A stretch of DNA of 64,000 nt from Paenibacillus planticolens (GTDB lineage: Bacteria; Bacillota; Bacilli; Paenibacillales; NBRC-103111), in the NCBI RefSeq assembly GCF_013141725.1, contig NZ_WHNZ01000012.1:186001-250000 (forward strand), in the 5' to 3' direction. The translations under genes and the position numbers were made by a program. Shown here one piece after another: positions 37,501-45,300 of the stretch. The notes below the pieces were generated by a model that saw only the letters and a list, made by a program, of their open reading frames with translations, made no database searches and was not told where the DNA came from. Position 1 is the stretch's first letter; each line of letters begins with the position of its first letter.

Positions 37501-38234
37501 TGATTCGGCTCCTTCATCGTAACGAAGAGCAGATCATCCGGCTCGATGCCCCAGTTCAAAAAGGCTTGCTTCGTTCCCTCCTGGTACTGCGCAAACGGCA
37601 GTTCCCATTCCTTGTGCTTATCAATCATATTGACAACGAGATAGAGCGGTTTGCCCCACTCCTTCATTTTCTTCGTAAACGCAAGATTCACTTCGGATTG
37701 CACATGGTTGTAATCCATCACATAGAACACGACATCCGCCAAATGCAGCGCAGATTCCGTAGATTTATGATGGGCATCATCCGTGGAGTCAATTCCCGGA
37801 GTGTCCAACAGCGCCGTATGCCCGCCCAGAAAGGCAATCGGGTATGAAATCTCTACCGTTTCAATGTCGGTCCCGTTCACACAGTAAGCTTCCAACTCGT
37901 CAAGGGGAATCGTATTGGTAACTCCCTGCTTGCTCGTATGACGGTGCGTCACATGAGCGCCTGGCGCCCCATTCCGGATGCTCACGATATTCGCGCTTGT
38001 TGGAATCGGGGAAGAGGGCAGCAGCCCATGCCCGCAAAGCTGGTTAATTAACGTGGATTTTCCCGCGGAAAAATGGCCGCAGAATGCAATATTCATCCGT
38101 CCTGCATCAATTTTTGCGAGCAATTGGCCCAGCTTGCTTGCGTTATCCAGATCCCCTGTTGTTTGCAGATTCGCCTTCATCTTGTTGATCGCATCCGGCA
38201 TAACCGAAATGCTTGTATCTATCGCTTGCGTCAT
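34548..38234 (-). CDS. Two-headed bacterial dynamin-like GTPase (DynA-like)
   Basis: About 1228 residues with two complete dynamin modules in tandem, like Bacillus DynA (YpbR, ~1190 residues). The first GTPase has P-loop GHFSAGKST (residues 53-61), switch LLDTPGIDST and NMIDKH; the second has GAFSAGKSS (about residue 656), VDTPGADS and VNAADLA. Each is followed by long helical stalks. Between them (about 560-630) lies an Ala/Pro-rich linker encoded by unusually GC-rich DNA. DynA proteins tether and fuse membranes after stress or phage attack. The start is ATG 38234 with AAGGAG 12 bases upstream; an earlier ATG has no ribosome site. It is monocistronic. Confidence 0.9.
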   Translation of the reverse strand: MTQAIDTSISVMPDAINKMKANLQTTGDLDNASKLGQLLAKIDAGRMNIAFCGHFSAGKSTLINQLCGHGLLPSSPIPTSANIVSIRNGAPGAHVTHRHTSKQGVTNTIPLDELEAYCVNGTDIETVEISYPIAFLGGHTALLDTPGIDSTDDAHHKSTESALHLADVVFYVMDYNHVQSEVNLAFTKKMKEWGKPLYLVVNMIDKHKEWELPFAQYQEGTKQAFLNWGIEPDDLLFVTMKEPNHPHNEYGKLQWLLKRLIEQGDELRSYSIDASARYLAAEHGKWLAEQHEPQKAELMEQMSQEGDVQEIEAQAAAKQKELAVLKGLPEALTAQLRKEVGGIIENANITPALTRDQAHAYLESRKPGFKVGFFSRAAQTALETEKRLAAFQADLSEQVEAQLDWHLRDALKKAAQSQGQHDADLLAHIEALRVEVTTEWLAAQVNAGATFGGEYTLNFMKQVASDIKQQYRKQAFAVIDLLAAAVREHSAGSVASLAAELEALGGRLGAARELRRLEEAEAAATAQLLRMASWARPAAPALPDAQLYTPMEEQAAAPLSGGLHVTSMDKILQAAATASAAAGPAAAAPAEAAAMPAAFTSGEHGRRMERKAADLQAAAGLIDGLPSMRSIARAMREKSERLRQRTFTIALFGAFSAGKSSFANALIGERVLPVSPNPTTAAINKIMPPQEGWPHGTAKVKMKKADAIMQDVLYSLDILGVQASDMASALKRIGALSPADVTAKGKPHYSFLKAVEKGWQLAKDHLGAELKITKEEFPSYVADESKSCFVEFIELYYSNPLTEQGIIFVDTPGADSINARHTGVAFNYIKNADAILFVTYYNHAFSQADREFLLQLGRVKDSFEMDKMFFIVNAADLAASPEELQGVMTHVETNLLQHGIRNPRIYPISSYLAAEGKITGNETLVAQSGIRPFEGEFVQFTFNELSDVAIHAANLELNRAIATMQQWLESAQTGEEQRKQQLMKLEQAQREGAELLERTPFEAELKELKKEIQELLYYVKQRTMFRFGELYNYAFNPSTFREEAKDPKQALQSAWGELLRMIGYDLSQEVLATTLRVENRMNLISGSRRNRWEEQLGQVMEGFESSAYESNTFVTPEISSKLDAPDISLKLLQSHFKNAKQFFEGDGKSKLRADLENRMTGPVAQFIERQTSELEEAYANQLETWLMTQKNQMLQQLGEHAEGMRDALEMKIDLNELISKQHQLKAFV

Positions 38235-38292
38235 TCGTCCGTTCCGCTCCTTATTTACCGGTCTTCTTTTAAACATATGGATGATGATACAG

Positions 38293-38317
38293 AAAAAAAT
38301 CTCCCAAAGGGAGATTT
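38293..38317 (-). terminator. Terminator of the nth operon
   Basis: AAATCTCCC and GGGAGATTT form a perfect 9-bp stem with a 3-base loop, followed by a T7 run on the minus strand, six bases past the small-gene stop codon. Confidence 0.85.
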
Positions 38318-38322
38318 ATTTT

Positions 38323-38598
38323 TTAGGACATGACTACTTTTTCTTTTTCAGGCAAGAAAATTTCGAATACATCGCGATGCTGTAAAATCGTAATGTCCGA
38401 CTCCTTCACTTTCATCACAACGACCTCAGTTTTAGTTTTCATTTTGTCTATGTAATTCTGAGGAACCTCGCCTGATTCACTGACTGTTACACCTTCAATG
38501 ACTTTTTCCTCATTATCGGCTAATGGAGTATTAATCACTTGTTCAAAAATATCAGAGAATAGTTCAAAGCTATTAGTGTATACGGCGATGCATTTCAT
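38323..38598 (-). CDS. Small protein of unknown function downstream of nth (91 aa)
   Basis: 91 residues starting MKCIAVYTNSFELFSDIFEQ. The first strand-helix resembles the opening of a small alpha/beta fold. The body is charged (KTKTEVVVMKVKESD) and has no membrane segment or metal motif. AAGGATGGGA precedes ATG by a few bases. It begins 25 bases after nth on the same strand and shares its terminator, so they form an operon. The function is not recognised; co-expression with a DNA-repair gene is the only hint. Confidence 0.75.
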   Translation of the reverse strand: MKCIAVYTNSFELFSDIFEQVINTPLADNEEKVIEGVTVSESGEVPQNYIDKMKTKTEVVVMKVKESDITILQHRDVFEIFLPEKEKVVMS

Positions 38599-38623
38599 TC
38601 AAATCCCATCCTTTGTCTGCATA

Positions 38624-39295
38624 TCATTTGTTTGTAATAGTTTTCCTAGTTGAGCTTGGTTTCATACGTTTCTTACCCTCACGGCAGTTATCCAATAACG
38701 GACAAATCTGGCATTGCGGGTTTTGCGCTTTACAATGATACCGGCCAAAAAAGATCAGTCTATGATGGGTCTGTGTCCACTCATCTCGTGGAACCTTCTT
38801 CATCAGCTTCTTTTCCACTTCCAGAACCGAATCATCGGGACCGGCTAATCCCAGTCTCTTGGACACTCGCTCTACATGGGTGTCTACCGCAATGGCTGGG
38901 ACACCAAAAGCGTTTGATACAACGACATTTGCCGTTTTACGGCCTACACCAGGGAGCTCGACTAAATGTTCGTGCTTCTCAGGGATCTCGCCATCAAACT
39001 TGTCCAGCAGCAGTTGACACAACTTTTGAATATTGCTCGCTTTATTTCGAAATAATCCGATCCGGCGAATGTCTTGCTCCAACTCCTCCAAGGGAACGGC
39101 CAAGTAATCTTCGGGTCGTTTATATTTCTGAAACAAATCCAATGTCACCTTATTAACGGTTTCATCTGTGCATTGAGCGGATAGCAAAACAGCAATCGTT
39201 AATTCAAACGGATTACTGTGACGCAGCTCGCAATGTGCATCCGGAAAAAGTTCACCTATCGTATCCAAAATATGCCTTACTAACTTCTGCGTCAT
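38624..39295 (-). CDS. nth: Endonuclease III (DNA glycosylase/AP lyase)
   Basis: 223 residues. The helix-hairpin-helix LPGVGRKTANVV carries the catalytic Lys, AIAVDTHVERV carries the catalytic Asp, and the C-terminal iron-sulfur loop has four cysteines spaced C-x6-C-x2-C-x5-C (CKAQNPQCQICPLLDNC). It removes oxidised pyrimidines and cuts abasic sites. AAGGAAG lies seven bases before ATG. In Bacillus nth follows asnS-dnaD; here those two genes are at 63-64 kb on the same strand. Confidence 0.96.
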   Translation of the reverse strand: MTQKLVRHILDTIGELFPDAHCELRHSNPFELTIAVLLSAQCTDETVNKVTLDLFQKYKRPEDYLAVPLEELEQDIRRIGLFRNKASNIQKLCQLLLDKFDGEIPEKHEHLVELPGVGRKTANVVVSNAFGVPAIAVDTHVERVSKRLGLAGPDDSVLEVEKKLMKKVPRDEWTQTHHRLIFFGRYHCKAQNPQCQICPLLDNCREGKKRMKPSSTRKTITNK

Positions 39296-39420
39296 GTCTT
39301 TGCTTCCTTAGGGTCGTAATATTCTCCAGTTTAGCGAATTGTGACGTTAGAATCAATGCTTGTTAGCGTCAAAATGAGAACATTTTCTAAAAAATTGCCA
39401 TATTTATTTTTAAAATAAGA

Positions 39421-39468
39421 AAAAACCGCCTGCAACAGGAGCCTGGCTCCTATGAAACAGACGGTTTT
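39421..39468 (-). terminator. Terminator of the envelope operon
   Basis: On the minus strand AAAACCGTCTG pairs with CAGGCGGTTTT (one mismatch), with an inner AGGAGCC/GGCTCCT hairpin and a final T-run. It is 21 bases past the SLH gene stop. Confidence 0.8.
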
Positions 39469-39489
39469 AACAATTGTTTTGTTCAAAAC

Positions 39490-42204
39490 CTATTTCTCGA
39501 TTTCCACGATTTTATTATCCAGAACATAGATCATCACTTGATCTCCGGAAACAAAGGAGGATGGTGTTAAAACATCCGTCCCCGTATGGTAATAAGCTCT
39601 TGGGAAAAGGCTGTAGGAATTTTTATCTCCTGAGCTCGTTGTTTTAAAATACATAAGATTCACAACAGAGCTGTAGTTATCAACTTCCCGCTTAGATGTA
39701 GACGCCACTTGAATGATCAGCTTGTCATTGACGTCTTTCATCACTTGTACGCGATCCCCGACCTTAATGGAGGCGAAATTCCAATCCGCGCCGCCATTCA
39801 GCTTAACGCCAAAATTCGTTCCAGCATTAATGACCTGGTTTTTGCCTGTGAAATCTTGAATGGTCAGGGCGGAACTCGCCGCGTTAACCGCAGTAACTTT
39901 CCCCATCACCGGTCTCACGATTTCCGCTCTTACTACAGCTAAGCCTTTGAATGTAAGCTTCACATAATCGTCAAGGCCAATATCTGTGATGGCACCTGTG
40001 CTTTGATCCGGTTTAATAATCGGAACGCCATCCAAGGATACGACATAAGACGTATTGGCTTCGTCCGTCACTGTAACCTGCTTAGCGTTCACATTGCTCA
40101 AAATTGTTTTATATATCGCTGTTTTGCTCGTCACAATTTTGGTTACAATGCCTTGATCAAAGCTTAACAAGAGGCTGACACTGTCCCCGACTTTCAAATC
40201 GGAAAGCGCACTGTTCGGCTTATTCGCCAGCTCAACCGTAGGAGCATACTGCAGTTTGAACGTCAAGTTTTGACCGCTGTCGGTTTTTAACGTGATATCG
40301 TTCGTTTGCAGGTTTAACTGCGTCAGGACACCGTTCAACTGAGAGGACATTTTAATTTGCGTAATGGTATTTTTCGATACTAGCAAATCAACGTACTTGC
40401 CCGCAGTAAACGTAGAACTGAAGTTTGAGAAAGGAAGTGTCGTGCCCGCATATGAAATAGCAACCGTATCCGTCATTTTATACACATGCGGATTCCCTGT
40501 ATTATCTGTAACCGTCAAGTATTTGGATGTCGGATTGTAGCTGTCGATTTTAGCAAAGTATAAATTATCAATAGAGCGGTTAGTCACAGTAACTAAAGTA
40601 ACTTTATTGTTCAGTACATCCAGTTTGAGTTGATCGCCTGGGGCAATATCATAAATGCTGGCGGTCGCTAACCCATCGATACGCACTTGGACATTATCAG
40701 CCAATAGATAGGATGCTAAAGGTGAGCCCGCCGTTTTCGTGATCGTTAAATAGGTTTTATCATCGCTTATGTCTTTGAGAGTACCTTCAACACTTATACC
40801 CACATCGGCCTGCTTCTTAACGGCAATCTTTACGACTTCGCTATTCTTGACCGTATATTCGACCGTATCTCCGACATGCAGCGAGTTCAAATCAACCAAG
40901 CTGTTATCTGTGGAAGTAACAATGAGTGCAGAAGAGAAACTGTAAGTCTCCTGCCCGCCTGACTCTGTCCCAAGAATCGTAATTTGCGCCGAATCTTTAT
41001 TTAAGGTTTGAATTGCACCGTTTGCGGTTTTATTGACTGGCACCTGCTTCACGATGATGGACGTATATTTGTCTGTTTTGACGATTTTACTTTTGCGCAA
41101 TTGAATCGTGCTGCCTGTTACGATATCCCCAAGGCTGAGACCGCGGCCTTCCGTATCCGTTACGGCAACATCCGATGCCAAATCATAGCTTTCAAAATCA
41201 TCCAACGTAGCTTTCAAGGCGTTCATATTTAACTTGAGCAATTTGCCTTCTTGAATATCCAATTGCAATTCATCTTTAATGATTTCAACATAGTAAGCCA
41301 TACCATTCACTTCAACGATCGAGACTTCATACGTTTCTTCGAACGACTTCGGATCGATAGCAATATCATTCTTGTTGCCGTAGAAAACTGCATTCGGTGA
41401 AAGCTTATATGTGCTTGTATTCCCCTCTTTATCCATAAGTCCGATCGTACCGCTGGTGAGGCTCGTCAAGTACCCTTTCTTCGCATGCGCCGGCAAGGAA
41501 GTCAGGTCTTTCTGAGAGCGGCTTAGGAAGGCCGCCATCTGAGCGCGCGTTACCGCCCCTTTGGGTTGGAACGTCCCGTCTTCGAAGCCATCGACAATTT
41601 TCAGAGCAACAGCCGCATTCACATACCCCAAAGTTGTCGAGCTGATTGAGCTATTATCTGTAAACGATGTTTTTGTTTGTGACAAGCTTTGGGCGAAAGC
41701 GCCTTTACCGATCGCGCGAATTACGATTTCAGCTACCCATTCTCTGGATGCTTTACGCTGACCCCACTTCTCTTTGGACTTGTCGCTCAGGCTTCTTTCT
41801 TTCTCTTCCTCGTTAGAGATCAACCCTTTTTGCAGAGCAACGGCCACGTAATTCCGCGCATAGTTATCGACTAGCATGAAATCAGGAAATACCGTCGTTG
41901 AGGTTAATCCGTTAACTTCATCCTGCAAGCCCATCATGCGAACAGCCATAATGAGAACATCCTGCTGCGAAACCGAATTTTCGGCGCGGTACGCACCATC
42001 TTCATATCCTTCAATGATTCCCTCCAAGGCCAGCTTGGAAATATGGCGAATTCCCCAGTAGTCTGATTTTACGTCCGGGAAAGAAAGCTTTACGTTATTC
42101 GTTGAGATTCCGTTCACGGATTCTGCAGCCAGAACCGGCGTTCCGGCTAAACTTGTTGCAATTAATGAACTTAAAATTGCGCTTGCCAATTTCTTATTTC
42201 TCAT
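39490..42204 (-). CDS. S-layer-homology exoprotein with tandem beta modules
   Basis: 904 residues. A signal peptide ends near VLAAES (about 27). Three SLH repeats follow (about 42-93, 105-165, 181-230), the third ending QPKGAVTRAQMAAFLSRS; these should bind pyruvylated wall polymer. The rest (about 243-904) is a row of eight ~72-residue modules plus a shorter last one. Each ends in a GD-x-V-x-L...-x-V-x-x-I pattern such as VGDTVEYTVKNSEVVKIAV and VGDSVSLLLSFDQGIVTKI. No catalytic motif was found. It is the last gene of amidase-GerMN-SLH, 29 bases after the lipoprotein gene. Likely a wall-attached structural protein. Confidence 0.88.
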   Translation of the reverse strand: MRNKKLASAILSSLIATSLAGTPVLAAESVNGISTNNVKLSFPDVKSDYWGIRHISKLALEGIIEGYEDGAYRAENSVSQQDVLIMAVRMMGLQDEVNGLTSTTVFPDFMLVDNYARNYVAVALQKGLISNEEEKERSLSDKSKEKWGQRKASREWVAEIVIRAIGKGAFAQSLSQTKTSFTDNSSISSTTLGYVNAAVALKIVDGFEDGTFQPKGAVTRAQMAAFLSRSQKDLTSLPAHAKKGYLTSLTSGTIGLMDKEGNTSTYKLSPNAVFYGNKNDIAIDPKSFEETYEVSIVEVNGMAYYVEIIKDELQLDIQEGKLLKLNMNALKATLDDFESYDLASDVAVTDTEGRGLSLGDIVTGSTIQLRKSKIVKTDKYTSIIVKQVPVNKTANGAIQTLNKDSAQITILGTESGGQETYSFSSALIVTSTDNSLVDLNSLHVGDTVEYTVKNSEVVKIAVKKQADVGISVEGTLKDISDDKTYLTITKTAGSPLASYLLADNVQVRIDGLATASIYDIAPGDQLKLDVLNNKVTLVTVTNRSIDNLYFAKIDSYNPTSKYLTVTDNTGNPHVYKMTDTVAISYAGTTLPFSNFSSTFTAGKYVDLLVSKNTITQIKMSSQLNGVLTQLNLQTNDITLKTDSGQNLTFKLQYAPTVELANKPNSALSDLKVGDSVSLLLSFDQGIVTKIVTSKTAIYKTILSNVNAKQVTVTDEANTSYVVSLDGVPIIKPDQSTGAITDIGLDDYVKLTFKGLAVVRAEIVRPVMGKVTAVNAASSALTIQDFTGKNQVINAGTNFGVKLNGGADWNFASIKVGDRVQVMKDVNDKLIIQVASTSKREVDNYSSVVNLMYFKTTSSGDKNSYSLFPRAYYHTGTDVLTPSSFVSGDQVMIYVLDNKIVEIEK

Positions 42205-42233
42205 TTTTCGTATAAACTCCTCTGCTTTTCCAT

Positions 42234-42821
42234 TTAATTAGGTCGTTTGATCGGGTAGGGAAGCTCAATATGCCCCATTAAGCTATCCACTTGTTTTCCA
42301 TCCTTGAGGATATACAACGCTTTTACTTCGGGAAATTGAAAAGCCGTTTTTTTCAGTGCTTCCAAAAACAGTTCTTCGCCCGGCGCACCCAATTGCGTTT
42401 TGGGACCGAAAGCGAGATCAACCTTCAACTCTCCCTTGGCTTTATCCAAAGCTGCGCTTGTAAACTTCAAGTCATCGAACAAAGGAATCGCTTTAGGATC
42501 ATCGCTCTTTTTGAGCGCATTAAGCGCTGCTTCGTACACGTCGGCTTCTTTTTTATAGGAAATCGTCACATCTTTTTCTACAAGCTTCATTTCATCCTGA
42601 TCGCTATAATAGGCTTTGATCGTTTTGTGCAGGACAGGCTCCGGTGTCGGACTTGCCGCAACCGTTGGTAGGGGGCTTTCACCGGCAGGCGTTGTAATTG
42701 GGACCGTAGTCTGCGGAGCATTACCATTAACCAATTGGTTTTTTTGACCGCAGGCCGTTATAGACAATGTAATGGCACTCACAATTAGTGCCCCTTGTAT
42801 GAAGCGTCTTGTTTGGGTCAT
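42234..42821 (-). CDS. GerMN-domain lipoprotein
   Basis: About 195 residues. The lipobox ITAC follows a hydrophobic run; a Thr/Pro-rich linker (PTVAASPTPEP) leads to one GerMN domain (about 65-185: EAALNALKK, LKVDLAFGP, GEELFLEALKKT). GerMN domains occur in spore germination and sporulation protein GerM and in proteins near cell-wall amidases; they are thought to mediate envelope complex assembly. AAGGAG eight bases before ATG 42821 sets the start; the frame also opens at GTG three codons earlier. It lies 67 bases after the amidase gene and before the SLH gene. Confidence 0.87.
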   Translation of the reverse strand: MTQTRRFIQGALIVSAITLSITACGQKNQLVNGNAPQTTVPITTPAGESPLPTVAASPTPEPVLHKTIKAYYSDQDEMKLVEKDVTISYKKEADVYEAALNALKKSDDPKAIPLFDDLKFTSAALDKAKGELKVDLAFGPKTQLGAPGEELFLEALKKTAFQFPEVKALYILKDGKQVDSLMGHIELPYPIKRPN

Positions 42822-42888
42822 TTCATTCACTCCTTCGCGTTTTGCTTAGCAAAACCAGCATCGTAGCCTAAAATTAGAGTTTCGCCTC

Positions 42889-44424
42889 TTATTTGAGGTT
42901 CAAGTATTCTTTGATAGCAGCAACGAGAGATGAGGCTAACTTGTCCTGGAACGCATCCTTATACATCGCAGTTTCATCGTTCTTATTAGACAAGTACCCT
43001 ACTTCCAGCAGAACAGCCGGCATGGTCGTTTTCGTGATGACTCTAAAATCAGCTTCGCGTACTTTGCGATCAGGGAATCCTGTAGCCGCAACCGCATTCT
43101 TGTGAATGACATTCGCAAAAGCTGCGCTTTCCGGTCTGTTATAGTACGTTTCTGTACCGGATACCGAAGCCTTAGCGCTATTACCGTGAATCGATAAGAA
43201 AAGGTCCGCTTGAATGTTATTTGCAAAAGAAACCCGGTCATCCAGCGGAATGAACGTATCATCAGAACGAGTCATCAGGACATTAAGACGCTTGTCCTGT
43301 AGAAGAAGCTGCTCTACTTTCTTCGCTGTCGAGAGGGTAAAATCCTTCTCATGCTTGCCCGTTATGGATAATGCGCCTGGATCGTTGTCGCCGTGACCCG
43401 CATCGATAACGATAGTCAACTGATGCTCTCCGATTGTCGCTTTCCACTGATTAGGCAGTTTCGAAGGCTGAACCTTAAAGTCTGCAGAGCTTTTCAAATC
43501 CAAAATAATTCTTACGGTAGCCGGATTATCTTTGAAATTGGAAAAGCGCACTTTCTCAACAAGCGGATGCTTGGATGCAAGCTCTCCCGCATTTTTGACG
43601 AGCTGTTTCTGAAGCGGCTCATCGAGAGTTGTATTCGGGAAATCAAATACGATGCGATTCGGATTAGCTAATTTCATCGTTGTCGGTACGAGAGTGCCGT
43701 CTTTGGCGTTAACCGTAAGGTCTTTGTCCGTCAGCACGATCGAGGTCAACAAATGAATGTTGGGATCCGGTATGTTGCTCCCGGTCTCAGTGCCAGTGCC
43801 AGTCCCGGTTCCAGTGCCTGTACCTGTACCAGTTCCGTTGCCAGTTCCAGTTCCAGTTCCAGTGCCGTTACCAGTGCCAGTTCCAGTGCCGTTACCATTG
43901 CCTGGTTTCGCTGGGGTTGTAGGCGGTGTAACTGGCGTTTTGTCATCCACAACCTCAACCGGTGCTGTTACGGGTTTGGAATCGTCGCTATCTTTTTTAA
44001 ACATATGAACGGACGAAGTGGATGCGTCCCATGTAAATTCAATACCCAATTGCTCGCCAATGAAACGGAGCGGCAGCATCGTATTGCCTTTGTCAATGAT
44101 TGGCGCAACCTCCAAGACTTCCTTCTTGCCCTTTATCAGCGCCGACTTGCTGTCGATCACCAATTGAATGTTCACATCATCTTTGACGATTGTTACTTTG
44201 CGCGCAGCTTCGTCCCAAGTGACCTTGGCGCCGATTTCTTCTACGATGATGCGAACCGGCACAATCGTATTTCCACTAATAATGCGAGGCTGAACCTCAT
44301 TAGAAACGAGCCTTTTTTCATTCATAAAGAGCTTAATCGTATTAGGAGCTTCCGCCCCGAAGACAGTTGTAGGGAGCAGCAGCAAAGAAATCAGCAACAT
44401 GATACAAAATGCAGGAAATTTCAT
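42889..44424 (-). CDS. N-acetylmuramoyl-L-alanine amidase with stalk and AMIN domains
   Basis: About 511 residues. A signal peptide (about 1-24) leads to a pair of copper-amine-oxidase-N-like stalk repeats (about 27-145). A Gly-Thr-Asn repeat linker follows (about 174-212), then an AMIN domain (about 222-330) and an Amidase_3 catalytic domain (about 335-510). The zinc ligands are His in VIDAGHGDNDPG, Glu in HEKDFT and His in LSIHGNS; the catalytic Glu is in LLEVGYLSN. It cuts the muramoyl-alanine bond of peptidoglycan. GAGGTGA before the second of two ATGs favours 44424. First gene of the envelope operon. Confidence 0.93.
   Translation of the reverse strand: MKFPAFCIMLLISLLLLPTTVFGAEAPNTIKLFMNEKRLVSNEVQPRIISGNTIVPVRIIVEEIGAKVTWDEAARKVTIVKDDVNIQLVIDSKSALIKGKKEVLEVAPIIDKGNTMLPLRFIGEQLGIEFTWDASTSSVHMFKKDSDDSKPVTAPVEVVDDKTPVTPPTTPAKPGNGNGTGTGTGNGTGTGTGTGNGTGTGTGTGTGTGTGTETGSNIPDPNIHLLTSIVLTDKDLTVNAKDGTLVPTTMKLANPNRIVFDFPNTTLDEPLQKQLVKNAGELASKHPLVEKVRFSNFKDNPATVRIILDLKSSADFKVQPSKLPNQWKATIGEHQLTIVIDAGHGDNDPGALSITGKHEKDFTLSTAKKVEQLLLQDKRLNVLMTRSDDTFIPLDDRVSFANNIQADLFLSIHGNSAKASVSGTETYYNRPESAAFANVIHKNAVAATGFPDRKVREADFRVITKTTMPAVLLEVGYLSNKNDETAMYKDAFQDKLASSLVAAIKEYLNLK
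43788..43902 (-). repeat. Coding hexamer repeat in the amidase linker
   Basis: About 115 bases of degenerate CCAGTN/CCGTTN hexamers encode alternating Gly-Thr with interspersed Asn on the minus strand. Repeats of this kind can vary in copy number by slippage without breaking the reading frame, changing linker length. Confidence 0.8.
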
Positions 44425-44615
44425 CATTCACCTCTATGTAATGTCGGAATTATAGTCGTTTTCACAAAAATGAGACATCTGTCTCTCAAAACCTAGCAGC
44501 AATTGTCCTTAATATGTAAAATAGTCACTTGGCCCGACAGCAAAACCTCCGTCCGTTCGACAATCTAGTAATCTATTAGACGTGGCAAACTGCCAAAAGT
44601 TGCATAAAAAACAAC

Positions 44616-44657
44616 AAAAAAGACGCATCCCATGGAATCCCCATTAAGATGCGTCTT
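44616..44657 (-). terminator. Terminator of leuCD
   Basis: On the minus strand AAGACGCATC pairs exactly with GATGCGTCTT around an 18-base loop and is followed by TTTTT. It is 10 bases past the leuD stop. The rest of the 44425-44615 gap shows nothing but upstream sequence of the amidase gene. Confidence 0.85.
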
Positions 44658-44667
44658 CGATTAGAAC

Positions 44668-45273
44668 TTATTTATAAGCCAAACGCTTCGCGTGCGCTTG
44701 CTCATAAGCTGTAATTTTCTCTTCATGCTGCAGCGTTAACCCGATATCATCCAAGCCTTGCAGCAAAAATTGACGGCGGTGCTCATCGATATTGAAGGAA
44801 ATTTCCAGACCGTAATTGTCAGTCAGTTTATTGTTTTCAAGATCGACGTTCAACTTGTAGCCTTCATATTGCGCTGTACGGTTGAACAAATCATCCACTT
44901 GCTCTTCCGATAGCTTGATAGGCAAAATGCTGTTTTTGAAACAGTTGTTGTAAAAGATATCCGCATAAGAAGGCGCGATGATAACGCGGAAGCCGAAGTC
45001 TTGAATCGCCCATGGTGCGTGCTCACGGGAAGATCCACAGCCGAAGTTCGCTCTGGAGAGCAGAACAGAAGCTCCTTGGAAACGATCCTGGTTCAGTGGA
45101 AAGCTCTCGATTACATTACCCGCTTCATCCCATCTCCATTCGAAGAAAAGGAATTGGCCGAATCCGGAGCGCTCGATTCTTTTTAGAAATTGCTTAGGAA
45201 TAATTGCATCTGTATCTACATTGACACGATCCACAGGACCGACTAGGCCTGTATGTTGTTTGAAAGCTTCCAT
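44668..45273 (-). CDS. leuD: 3-isopropylmalate dehydratase small subunit
   Basis: 201 residues, the standard LeuD size. It forms the swivelling domain that completes the active site of isopropylmalate isomerase with LeuC. Conserved blocks are [13 protein letters not shown] near the N-terminus, [13 protein letters not shown], and [13 protein letters not shown]. It follows leuC by 27 bases. The other leucine genes (leuA, leuB) are not in this window. Confidence 0.96.
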   Translation of the reverse strand: MEAFKQHTGLVGPVDRVNVDTDAIIPKQFLKRIERSGFGQFLFFEWRWDEAGNVIESFPLNQDRFQGASVLLSRANFGCGSSREHAPWAIQDFGFRVIIAPSYADIFYNNCFKNSILPIKLSEEQVDDLFNRTAQYEGYKLNVDLENNKLTDNYGLEISFNIDEHRRQFLLQGLDDIGLTLQHEEKITAYEQAHAKRLAYK

Positions 45274-45300
45274 GTTTTCATTCTCCTTAATCAGCCAAAA

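Noticed and set aside
43788..43902. CRISPR-like short repeats
   Set aside because: The units are hexamers inside one reading frame with no spacers; they encode a Gly-Thr linker.
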